Below are positions 1 to 6,926 of a stretch of DNA of 7,405 nucleotides, piece after piece. The first letter of the stretch is position 1. The number at the start of each line of letters is the position of its first letter. The translations under genes were made by a program, and so were the position numbers. This DNA is from 2-12-FULL-40-12 sp964518135. Its GTDB lineage: Bacteria > Patescibacteriota > Minisyncoccia > Minisyncoccales > 2-12-FULL-40-12. The stretch lies in NCBI GenBank assembly GCA_964518135.1, contig CAZFEY010000034.1:1-7405 (forward strand). Direction: 5' to 3'. A model generated the notes under the pieces. It searched no databases. It saw nothing but the letters and a program-made list of their open reading frames with translations, and was not told the DNA's origin.

Positions 1-1184
1 TCTATTTCCCGCGCGGCAAAGAGCTTGATTGGGAATATTCCATACTTGCGGAATTATTTCTTAGAAATGGCGAGTATCTAAAAAAAGATCCCACATTGGT
101 TATTGTGGCTCTCGGTATGGGTGCATGGATCGGGGGGCTTATCACATACAAAGCGTTTGAGATCGCAAGTCAGCGGGGTGGTCATGGGATTTCCATAATA
201 ACTCCGGGAATTAACAAGGCAGAGATTTTTCATGCGCTACGTCAACTATCGCCCCATTATCACCGAACCATTTTGATTGGGTACCCGCCTTTTGTAAAAG
301 ACATTATTGATGAGGGGATAACTCAGGAAAAGATCAATTTTAAGAAACTAAACCTTCGCATTATGACTGCCGCTGAAGCTTTTACGGAAAAGTTCCGTAA
401 TTATTTAAGCGATAAGACGGGGATTAAAAACCCGCAATTGGACACTCTGAATATCTATGGCACCGCCGACATTGGCGCGATGGCCTGGGAAACGCCCGTC
501 TCTATACTATTGCGGCGGTTGGCTGTGAATAACAGAAAATTTTTTGAAGAAATTTTTTCTCCAATTTCAAAAACCCCCACTCTTGCGCAATACAACCCGT
601 TTTTCATTACTTTTGAGGCTCCCCGGGGAGAGATATTGCTGACCGGTAATAATACTATTCCCTTGGTTCGCTATGCGATCGGTGACAATGGCGGCGTTTT
701 TGATTTTAGCGAAGTTACCCAGAAGCTTAAGAAGCACCACGTTGACCTAAGGAGAGAAGCCAAACAAACCGGTATCGCGAAAAATATTTATGAACTTCCT
801 TTTGTTTATGTGTACGAACGCAGTGATTTTTCCACAAAGCTTTATGGGGCCATCATACATCCGGAACACATCCGAGAGGGGATCCATCACCCGAAGCTGG
901 AAGACGTGATTACCGGCAAGTTCACGATGCTTACCCAGTTTGATAAGGACAATAATGAATTTCTTGAGATCCATTTCGAACTTAAGCCGAAGAATAAGCC
1001 CACAACCCGCATTAAAAAAGTGCTGGAAGATATCGTTGTGGAAAGCCTGCTTGAAAGAAACGCGGAGTACAGAAACAACTACAGTTCTGTCCCGCACCGA
1101 ATGAGGCCCCGAATTATACTCTGGGATTATGAGCACCCGCTTCATTTTAAAAGAGGGATCAAGCAGAAGTGGGTAAAGAAATAG
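1..1184 (+). CDS. PaaK-like AMP-binding (adenylate-forming) ligase, 5'-partial
   Basis: The frame is open from position 3 to the TAG at 1182-1184, giving 393 visible residues. The true start lies outside the window, and the TTG at 96 is internal. The protein resembles phenylacetate-CoA ligase/CapK-type members of the AMP-binding superfamily, which activate a carboxylate as an acyl-adenylate and usually pass it to a thiol. Visible signatures are YGTADIG at about residues 152-158 (the YG-T/S-E adenine-binding motif, with A-D in place of the usual E), RYAIGD at about 222-227 (the conserved ribose-binding Asp), and RSDFSTKLYGA followed by a HPEHI segment, the start of the mobile C-terminal domain. 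The tail is Lys-rich (FKRGIKQKWVKK). No membrane segment or signal peptide is seen. The E1-like gene starts 9 nt after the stop, so the two are probably co-transcribed. The family assignment is fairly secure. The substrate is unknown, and a true CoA-ligase activity is not shown. Confidence 0.8.
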   Translation, partial: YFPRGKELDWEYSILAELFLRNGEYLKKDPTLVIVALGMGAWIGGLITYKAFEIASQRGGHGISIITPGINKAEIFHALRQLSPHYHRTILIGYPPFVKDIIDEGITQEKINFKKLNLRIMTAAEAFTEKFRNYLSDKTGIKNPQLDTLNIYGTADIGAMAWETPVSILLRRLAVNNRKFFEEIFSPISKTPTLAQYNPFFITFEAPRGEILLTGNNTIPLVRYAIGDNGGVFDFSEVTQKLKKHHVDLRREAKQTGIAKNIYELPFVYVYERSDFSTKLYGAIIHPEHIREGIHHPKLEDVITGKFTMLTQFDKDNNEFLEIHFELKPKNKPTTRIKKVLEDIVVESLLERNAEYRNNYSSVPHRMRPRIILWDYEHPLHFKRGIKQKWVKK

Positions 1185-1193
1185 ACAAGATCT

Positions 1194-2405
1194 ATGATAC
1201 AAAATAAATTTGATCACATGCTGGCGCATGCACTTGCGCGGAAATCGCAAATTATTGAGAAATCGCGTCCGCTCATTTTTGATATCAGTAAGCAAAAAGA
1301 TAAAAAAATAATCTCAAAACTATTAGCGAACGATAACATCCGCCAAGTTGTGGACGATTATAAAGAGCAGTTACATGAGCTTTTTGCCGTTAAAAATCCA
1401 ACGTTGGTTTACGCTCCAAATTTCGCCGATAAGTTTGCCGAATATTTCAGCAACTTGGAGAAACAAAAGCCGCTATGGCAGTATGGCCGCTGGGTTTATT
1501 TTCCGTGGCTTGGCACGGTAACCCATATCTTGGAAGACAAAGATTTTCAATTAGTGAGAACTGCCCGGAACAGGAATCTTATCACCAAAGAAGAGCAGGA
1601 AAAGTTTTACGACGCGGTGATCGGCATTGGTGGTCTGAGTGTGGGGAGTGGCGTCGCCTTGGCGATCGTTCTTCAGGGCGGAGGAAAACATATCCGGCTC
1701 GCGGATTTTGACCGCTTAGCGCTTTCGAATACTAACCGGGTCAATGCCGGCGTACAAAACCTCGGCTTGTTGAAGGTAGAGATAACCGCGCGCCAAATAT
1801 ATACCTTAAACCCCTATGCTAAAGTTGAACTTTTTATGGAAGGATTAACCACAAAAAACATAAGGAAATTTTTTTCCGGCCCGCCGAAGCTCGATATTAT
1901 TGTGGATGAATTGGATAATATCGCGATCAAGTTTCTTATCCGCCAAGAAGCAAAACGTAATCGTTTAGCGGTCGTCATGGCCGCAGATAACGGCGATAAT
2001 GCCGTGGTTGATATTGAGCGATACGACAAAAATCCGAAACAGAAATTTTTCCATGGGCGCTTGGGCAATGTGAACTATAGACAACTGACAAGCTTGGATA
2101 AATTTGGAATTGGGAAAACCATCACTAAACATATCGGTCCCGAGAACGTGACAATTCGTATGCAGGAATCTTTATTGGAAATGGGGAAAACGATCGTTTC
2201 GTGGCCCCAATTGGGAGGCGCGGCGCTGATCAACGGTTCTGCGGTTGCGTATTGTGTTCGCAAAATCTTGAATGGCCAGCAGATCGAAAGCAATCGCGCG
2301 CTCATCTCTTTGGATGAGAAATTAATACCGACGTATCATTCACCTGTAGAGAAAAAGAAGCGGCTCAAGGCAGTCAACGCGTTCAAGAAAATTTTTGGGC
2401 TATAA
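1194..2405 (+). CDS. ThiF/E1-like adenylyltransferase (Rv1355c-type ThiF half)
   Basis: The 403-residue protein has an N-terminal region of about 140 residues, including WVYFPWLGTV (100-109) and RNRNLIT (125-131), then a Rossmann-like E1 domain. The nucleotide loop is GIGGLSVGSG (144-153). It is followed by ADFD (170-173), SNTNR (178-182), K194 and VDELDN (237-242). By analogy with MoeB, R182, K194 and D241 should serve ATP/Mg binding and adenylation of a carboxylate. The only cysteine is C354, so the protein has no CxxC zinc pairs and no cysteine where E1-like enzymes carry the catalytic thiol. It should therefore adenylate without forming an E1-style thioester. The N-terminal extension and the RNRN-IT segment recall the ThiF half of mycobacterial Rv1355c-like proteins, in which a nitroreductase-like domain follows. 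Here that partner is a separate gene at 3257. The start is ATG 9 nt after the ligase stop, with no clear Shine-Dalgarno sequence. Substrate unknown. Confidence 0.85.
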   Translation: MIQNKFDHMLAHALARKSQIIEKSRPLIFDISKQKDKKIISKLLANDNIRQVVDDYKEQLHELFAVKNPTLVYAPNFADKFAEYFSNLEKQKPLWQYGRWVYFPWLGTVTHILEDKDFQLVRTARNRNLITKEEQEKFYDAVIGIGGLSVGSGVALAIVLQGGGKHIRLADFDRLALSNTNRVNAGVQNLGLLKVEITARQIYTLNPYAKVELFMEGLTTKNIRKFFSGPPKLDIIVDELDNIAIKFLIRQEAKRNRLAVVMAADNGDNAVVDIERYDKNPKQKFFHGRLGNVNYRQLTSLDKFGIGKTITKHIGPENVTIRMQESLLEMGKTIVSWPQLGGAALINGSAVAYCVRKILNGQQIESNRALISLDEKLIPTYHSPVEKKKRLKAVNAFKKIFGL

Positions 2406-2443
2406 AAAAAGTAGACAGATAAACTAACCCTTTCCCGTTATAA

Positions 2444-2465
2444 CCACCAAGGTGGCGAGGTTTTT
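2444..2465 (+). terminator. possible weak terminator after the E1-like gene
   Basis: CCACCAAGGTGG (2444-2455) can fold as a 4-bp stem with a CAAG tetraloop. Five bases (CGAGG) separate it from TTTTT at 2461-2465. It lies in the 138-bp gap between the converging E1-like and minus-strand genes, where termination is expected. The short stem and displaced T-run make this a weak candidate. On the minus strand the hairpin is not followed by a T-run. I see nothing else assignable in 2406-2543. Confidence 0.2.
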
Positions 2466-2543
2466 CCGCTTTTATGGGGAGGATATAGCACGACCGAGGA
2501 GTTCATAGAATTTTGATTTATTTGTTTCTTTCATAGAATGATT

Positions 2544-3155
2544 TTACCAAAATGGTGAATATGGAGCTGTGATTGTTATAAACCAATCTTTAAGAATTAC
2601 TATATAGGAAGAACCCAATACGGCTAGAATTAGAGATACTAGTAATGTTATCCAACCCTTATACTTATCAAAAAATAGTTCGTGCATAAGAGAATCCCAT
2701 CGCGAGAAGACAAACCCTTTTCCTGTAATGCCGATATATTTCTCCCAATTGCTTCCTTTGTGAGCGAAGAAATACTCATTTCCAATTTTCACGTCAAGCA
2801 ATTTTGGTGTTTCTGTTTCGCAATCTTCTAATATTTTTCTATAGATCGCCATTCTATGTTTTTTTCTTCTCTCTTTCTTTATTTCACTATAAAATAGCCA
2901 TTCCCAAAGTCGTTTCCACGGCAATAATTTCTCCGCTTGCGCTCCCGTAAATAGATCAGCACGAATATATATTTCTTCGGGATTTTTCCTTTCAACCTCT
3001 TTCCACTTTTCTTCCGTAAACGCGCCAGAGAATTCTGGGTGATTTTCCATAATCGCCCGCATTTTCTTCATTACTCCAACTTCTGCGGCATTTCCTTTAA
3101 TGCAGGAATTCGATAGAGAGCGCAATATACACCACTTTCTTATATAAGTAATCAT
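2544..3155 (-). CDS. Hypothetical protein with one C-terminal transmembrane helix
   Basis: I do not recognise a named family in this 203-residue protein. It starts at ATG 3155-3153 and ends at TAA. The first 165 residues are polar and charged. They include a Trp-rich stretch, LLPWKRLWEWLFYSEI (77-92), then a basic run KKERRKKHRM (93-102), and a probable beta-rich part (IGNEYFFAHKG, IGITGKGFVFSRW) at about 124-153. One hydrophobic helix spans about 168-188 (WITLLVSLILAVLGSSYIVIL), followed by a 15-residue tail, giving a tail-anchored topology without a signal peptide. The start is supported by an extended -10 box 7 nt upstream. An internal Met at 29, 32 or 36 is the alternative if that promoter is wrong. 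The gene lies antiparallel between the E1-like and nitroreductase genes and is not obviously part of their pathway. It may be an insertion. No function is proposed. Confidence 0.65.
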   Translation of the reverse strand: MITYIRKWCILRSLSNSCIKGNAAEVGVMKKMRAIMENHPEFSGAFTEEKWKEVERKNPEEIYIRADLFTGAQAEKLLPWKRLWEWLFYSEIKKERRKKHRMAIYRKILEDCETETPKLLDVKIGNEYFFAHKGSNWEKYIGITGKGFVFSRWDSLMHELFFDKYKGWITLLVSLILAVLGSSYIVILKDWFITITAPYSPFW

Positions 3156-3162
3156 CCGCCTA

Positions 3163-3174
3163 ATTGTAGCAGAA
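3163..3174 (-). promoter_or_regulatory. extended -10 promoter for the minus-strand membrane protein
   Basis: Read on the minus strand this is TTCTGCTACAAT, an extended -10 (TGC + TACAAT, 5 of 6 to consensus). The hexamer occupies 3168-3163. Seven bases separate it from the ATG at 3155, so transcription should begin at or within a base of the start codon (leaderless mRNA). No -35 box stands at 16-18 bp. A TTGAAC at 3198-3193 is 24 bp away, too far to pair. The element is an inverted near-copy of the promoter at 3239-3250. Confidence 0.6.
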
Positions 3175-3238
3175 AATCACCTAATCATAGGGGTTCAATA
3201 ACCTGTGTAATCTTTATTCATAGAGGGCAAGACAATGA

Positions 3239-3250
3239 TTCTGCTATAAT
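3239..3250 (+). promoter_or_regulatory. extended -10 promoter for the nitroreductase operon
   Basis: TTCTGCTATAAT contains a perfect TATAAT (3245-3250) preceded by TGC, the extended -10 form that can work without a good -35; none is visible at 16-18 bp. Six bases separate it from the GTG at 3257. The expected transcription start is therefore on the start codon, leaving no room for a 5' UTR or ribosome-binding site. It should drive the nitroreductase, methyltransferase and kinase genes as one transcript. Confidence 0.7.
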
Positions 3251-3256
3251 AATAAG

Positions 3257-4327
3257 GTGATCCCTCGTGAAACCATCCAGAAAATCCTTGAAGCCGGCGT
3301 GCAGGCGCCATCGGGTGAGAATTGCCAACCATGGAAGTTCGTTGTCGAAGATAACAAAATTGACATTTTTAACATTCCAGAAAAAGACCTTTCGCTTTAT
3401 AATTTTCAACAATTTGGATCTATGGTAGCCCATGGAGCCCTTATTGAAAACATAGTAATCGCATCTTCCGCGCTCGGATACAAAACTTCCATAACTTTGT
3501 TCCCTGACCAAAAAGACGAAAAACATATTGCCACTCTTCTTCTGGAGAAATCTATTTCAAAAGAAGACCCGCTTTATTCCTATATTACAAAGCGCGTTAC
3601 TAATCGAAAACCTTATAAAATCACGCCGCTTACCCAAGACCAGAAAAGGCAACTTTTAGAATGCGCAGAAGAAATCGGAGAAGGGGAAGTGCGAATCGTA
3701 GACGACTTGGAGAAGAAAAAAATAATAGCAAAAGCCTTAACGATCAGCGATAGATTATTATTCGAAGTTAAGAAAATTCACGATTTCCTTTTTAGCCATA
3801 TCAGTTGGACAAAAGAAGAATCCCTTCAACGGAAATCGGGGTTTTATGTGAAAGAGATGGAACTTTCTCCGCCGCAGGAAAAAGCATTTAAGCTTTTTAG
3901 AAATTGGAATATTCTGAATTTTTTCAATAAACTCGGTTTCTCAAAAATAGCGGCAAAAGGGAACGCGAAGCTCTATGCCGCATCTTCCGCGTTTGCGGTT
4001 GTTTTAGTCAAGGGAAATACCCCGAGAGATTTCGTGATTGGTGGCAGGTTGATGCAGAGAGTTTGGCTTAAAGCAACAAAAATGGGGATTAGCATCCAAC
4101 CGGTTACCGGTGTAATATTCTTTATGCAAAGAATTCTTGGAGGAGAGGCACGTGATTTTTCGTCGGAGCAGGTTAATCTTATAAAAGATGCATATAACAT
4201 AATTGCTGATATTTTTGGGGTGGGGAAAGGCACAATCCCAATGCTTCTTAGGATTGGCGATGGAGGTGAGCCAACCGCGCGATCGTTAAGATTGTCAGCA
4301 AATATCGAATGGCTACAATCGAATTAA
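3257..4327 (+). CDS. Nitroreductase-family FMN oxidoreductase (long form)
   Basis: The 356-residue protein is well above the roughly 200 of classic nitroreductases and matches the longer Acg/Rv1355c-like architecture. The N-terminus has the FMN-binding segment APSGENCQPWKF (17-28, with S19 and N22), followed by KRVTNRKPY (112-120), comparable to the RxTNRRPF motif of the family. Residues 145-240 form a mostly helical, charged insert. GGRLMQRVWLKATKMGISIQPVTG (262-285) and RIGDGGEPTARSLR (332-345) are the C-terminal core and closing motifs. An FMN-dependent redox role in the cytoplasm is likely; the substrate is unknown. GTG at 3257 is chosen because the conserved MIPRETIQKILEAG start begins there and a perfect -10 ends 6 nt upstream. 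The next gene begins on the base after its TAA, so translation is probably coupled. It is the likely partner of the E1-like protein encoded about 0.85 kb upstream, from which it is separated by an opposing gene. Confidence 0.85.
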   Translation: MIPRETIQKILEAGVQAPSGENCQPWKFVVEDNKIDIFNIPEKDLSLYNFQQFGSMVAHGALIENIVIASSALGYKTSITLFPDQKDEKHIATLLLEKSISKEDPLYSYITKRVTNRKPYKITPLTQDQKRQLLECAEEIGEGEVRIVDDLEKKKIIAKALTISDRLLFEVKKIHDFLFSHISWTKEESLQRKSGFYVKEMELSPPQEKAFKLFRNWNILNFFNKLGFSKIAAKGNAKLYAASSAFAVVLVKGNTPRDFVIGGRLMQRVWLKATKMGISIQPVTGVIFFMQRILGGEARDFSSEQVNLIKDAYNIIADIFGVGKGTIPMLLRIGDGGEPTARSLRLSANIEWLQSN

Positions 4328-5296
4328 ATGAATAGCCAAATAGAAAGAGAAAATATCATAAAAACGAAAAACAGAGAGAAGATAATCTCTCATGTTCTGA
4401 ACGATCTCCGCTCTCTTGAAGAAGATAATTTTTCTCAAGATCAAAAGTATGCCATAAACGAAAACTTCTTGTTTTTCAAGGCAGCTAAGTCTCTCGCAAA
4501 ATATATTATCTGGCTCTTCAAAAGGGCACCGCATATCAGAGGGAGTGATTTGCTAGAGCTTACGGATTTGCCATTCCCGCATTGGGACCAGAAAATGCAT
4601 TTAAAACTTGTAGAACTCGAAAAGAGAAAATTCCCTGGATTAATTGAACCCCTTGTAAAAAAAATTTTTAGCCTTATCCATGGGGAAACAAAAAAACTTT
4701 TAATTTTAGTGGATTTTGGTTTTGGGGGGATGGAGGTTGAAAGACAGGCAATCGAACGCTTAATCAAAAACCCAAGCGATAAAAAATTAATTTTCGTTGG
4801 TTTTGACAAATCTTCTATCACACATGAAATTGCCAAGCGAAATCTCGGAGAATTTCGGGAACAGATTATAATCAAAGAGATAGAAAAACTGACGCCGAAA
4901 ACTCTTCAAGAAATTACTGGGTCAACGAGTAATAAAATTGTTGTGGTTTTAGCAAAAAACAATATTTTTGAACTGGAGAAATTATTTACCCATAAAACAT
5001 TTGATCTCATTTTTCATTCTTTATTTAAACATCATCTAGATGTCAACGAAAAAGAGCTTGTTGATAAAGTTTGCATAAACTTAAGTAGAAATGTTTTCGA
5101 ATATGATGGTTATAAGAGTTGGTTCCATATTTTACTGTCCCACACCATAACAGGTTGGCATGATCCGGTTTTTTTAAACGCAACGATTTTTTCCGACCTG
5201 AGATACTTTACTAGACGAGAATTAAAAAGGATGAGTGAAACCAATTGGCATCTCTCATCTTTTATCCGTGGCACTTACTTACGTCAATACCATTAA
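4328..5296 (+). CDS. SAM-dependent methyltransferase-like protein (class I, divergent)
   Basis: The 322-residue protein has a helical N-terminal region of about 120 residues and then a Rossmann-like core. Motif I is LVDFGFGGMEVE (127-138), in place of the usual D-x-G-x-G-x-G. An acidic strand end follows, IFVGFD (155-160). Motif IV is FDLIFHSLFKHHL (225-237), the F-D-hydrophobic-hydrophobic pattern typical of class I methyltransferases. The C-terminus (GWHDPVFLNATIFSDLRYFT, 276-295) is distinctive and may shape the substrate pocket. The altered glycine loop means SAM binding is inferred, not certain. ATG follows the nitroreductase TAA with no gap and there is no Shine-Dalgarno sequence, which points to translational coupling. 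The kinase gene starts 3 nt after its stop. Sharing an operon with a flavin oxidoreductase suggests a tailoring step on the same substrate. A degenerate or non-catalytic Rossmann protein is the alternative. Confidence 0.65.
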   Translation: MNSQIERENIIKTKNREKIISHVLNDLRSLEEDNFSQDQKYAINENFLFFKAAKSLAKYIIWLFKRAPHIRGSDLLELTDLPFPHWDQKMHLKLVELEKRKFPGLIEPLVKKIFSLIHGETKKLLILVDFGFGGMEVERQAIERLIKNPSDKKLIFVGFDKSSITHEIAKRNLGEFREQIIIKEIEKLTPKTLQEITGSTSNKIVVVLAKNNIFELEKLFTHKTFDLIFHSLFKHHLDVNEKELVDKVCINLSRNVFEYDGYKSWFHILLSHTITGWHDPVFLNATIFSDLRYFTRRELKRMSETNWHLSSFIRGTYLRQYH

Positions 5297-5299
5297 TCC

Positions 5300-6922
5300 A
5301 TGAATCTTCTTGGACCCTTACAGAATCTCGATCTAATTTCCGTCGGCGTTTCTGTCGCTGGTATTGTCATACTGGGTTTCATCGTCTTTTTTAATAACTA
5401 TAAAGGTATTACAAATAGAACTTTTCTTATTTTTTCTTTGGTAGCCGCTTGTTGGGGAGTTCTTAATTATTGGAATTATCAACTCCACTCAGAAATTTCA
5501 GTATTGTGGACTTTCCGTTTTATTATATTTTTTGCAACATGGTATACCTTTTTTCTTTTTCGTCTTTGTTATGTTTTTCCAGAGGAGCATGCCGTTTTTT
5601 CAAATAATTATCGATTTTTTTTGCTACCCCTAACATTAATAACTTCTGCGATTACGTTAAGTCCTTTTGTTTTTCCCAGCATTGCTGAATTGGCTCCCGT
5701 TGGTGAAGTGTCAAAAACCGTTGTATTGCCCGGGATATATTTGTTTGCTTTTACGGCTATTTTTTTGGTTGGAAACGGATTATATATATTAATTAAAAAA
5801 TTAAAACGCTCCGTCGGTGCACAGAAGATGCAATTGAAGTTCATTCTTTTTGGGATCGCCACTACTTTTTTCCTTCACATTGTATTTAACTTAATTCTGC
5901 CCGGCATATTCTTATATGTACGTTTTATTCCCTTAGGGGCGTTGTTCACTTTCCCCTTAATAGGTTTTACCGCTTATGCAATTTTCAAACACCACTTGCT
6001 CAATGTGAAAGTAATCGCGACGGAGATACTCGCGTTCCTTCTCGCGATTATGAGCTTGGTAGAAGTTGTTATTTCAAAAGACCTAGGTACTATTATTTTC
6101 CGTTCCGGCGTTTTTGCGCTTGTGCTTGGGTTTGGCATTCTGCTCATCCGAAGCGTTTTGAAGGAAGTTGAACAGCGGGAGCAGCTGCAAAAATTGAGCG
6201 AGGATTTGAAAGCGGCGAATGTGAAGCTTGAGGAATTGAGCCACTTCAAGAGCCAGTTGCTTTCTTTGGCTTCGCACCAGGTAAAGGCGCCGCTGGGCGT
6301 TATCAAGGGATTCGCGACGATCCTCTCCGATGGGCTGTATGGAGAAATTAATCCAAAAATCAAGGAAACGCTCGGGAAGATAAGGTTCTCCGCCGATGAG
6401 TTGATTAGTACCGTCAATAATCTTTTGGATTTGCGGAAGGTGGAGGAAGGGAAGATGGAATATAAATTCGCGCGAGTCGATCTTCTGAAGATGACACAGG
6501 GCGTTATCGAGGAGCTCCGGCCGCTTGCGGCAAACAAGGGTTTGGAATTGAGCTTCACGACCGGACTCACGGAGGCGTTCGTGAATGCGGACGAGATAAA
6601 ATTTCGGCAGGTAATTCAAAATCTGGTTGATAACGCAATTAAATACACACCAAGTGGATTTGTAAAAGTTGAACTTAAGGCGGAAAATGGCGAGGTTATC
6701 GTTTCCGTCGCTGATTCAGGTTTGGGATTGCCGGCAGAACTCATTCCGCAACTCTTTGAGGAATTCATCCGCGATGAGCGAGTGAAGAAAGAAATTCGCG
6801 GCACGGGGCTTGGCCTCTTTATCGCGCGGAAGATAGTGGAAGCCCACAGCGGGAAGCTCTCGGCTGAATCTGATGGAGAAGGGAAGGGAAGTACCTTTTA
6901 TGTGAGATTGAAGAAGATATAA
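5300..6922 (+). CDS. Membrane sensor histidine kinase, many-pass N-terminal domain
   Basis: The 540-residue protein has an N-terminal half with about nine hydrophobic helices (near 11-31, 41-58, 68-91, 105-125, 142-165, 178-199, 206-229, 238-257, 265-285), resembling the 7TM histidine-kinase sensor type plus two more helices. A coiled-coil linker (about 286-315) leads to HisKA. The H-box is ASHQVKAPLG, with phospho-acceptor H326. The HATPase domain has the N box NLVDNAIKYTP (441-451, N445), G1 ADSGLGL (471-477, D472) and G2 GTGLGLFIARKI (501-512), and ends GKGSTFYVRL. All kinase signature residues are present, so it should be active. The residue after His is Gln and the fourth is Ala, so the ExxT/N phosphatase motif is absent. 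No response regulator lies in the window. It is the third gene of the nitroreductase operon, starting 3 nt after the methyltransferase stop. The sensor part is markedly more AT-rich than the kinase part. The ligand is unknown. Confidence 0.93.
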   Translation: MNLLGPLQNLDLISVGVSVAGIVILGFIVFFNNYKGITNRTFLIFSLVAACWGVLNYWNYQLHSEISVLWTFRFIIFFATWYTFFLFRLCYVFPEEHAVFSNNYRFFLLPLTLITSAITLSPFVFPSIAELAPVGEVSKTVVLPGIYLFAFTAIFLVGNGLYILIKKLKRSVGAQKMQLKFILFGIATTFFLHIVFNLILPGIFLYVRFIPLGALFTFPLIGFTAYAIFKHHLLNVKVIATEILAFLLAIMSLVEVVISKDLGTIIFRSGVFALVLGFGILLIRSVLKEVEQREQLQKLSEDLKAANVKLEELSHFKSQLLSLASHQVKAPLGVIKGFATILSDGLYGEINPKIKETLGKIRFSADELISTVNNLLDLRKVEEGKMEYKFARVDLLKMTQGVIEELRPLAANKGLELSFTTGLTEAFVNADEIKFRQVIQNLVDNAIKYTPSGFVKVELKAENGEVIVSVADSGLGLPAELIPQLFEEFIRDERVKKEIRGTGLGLFIARKIVEAHSGKLSAESDGEGKGSTFYVRLKKI

Positions 6923-6926
6923 AAAT

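Noticed and set aside
96..98. TTG at 96 as the start of the first gene
   Set aside because: The frame is open and protein-like all the way to position 3 (YFPRGKELDWEYSILAELF...), so the gene continues off the window.
747..1295. Long minus-strand open frame opposite the ligase gene, and similar antisense frames at 5974-6619
   Set aside because: They are shadows of clearly protein-coding plus-strand genes. Their translations look like no protein family and they lack promoters.
2502..2539. 10-bp direct repeat TTCATAGAAT at 2502-2511 and 2530-2539
   Set aside because: It is short, AT-rich, present in only two copies and has no partner structure; chance is a sufficient explanation.
4802..4830. 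TTGACA at 4802-4807 inside the methyltransferase gene as an internal promoter
   Set aside because: No acceptable -10 box lies 16-18 bp downstream, and the position is mid-gene.
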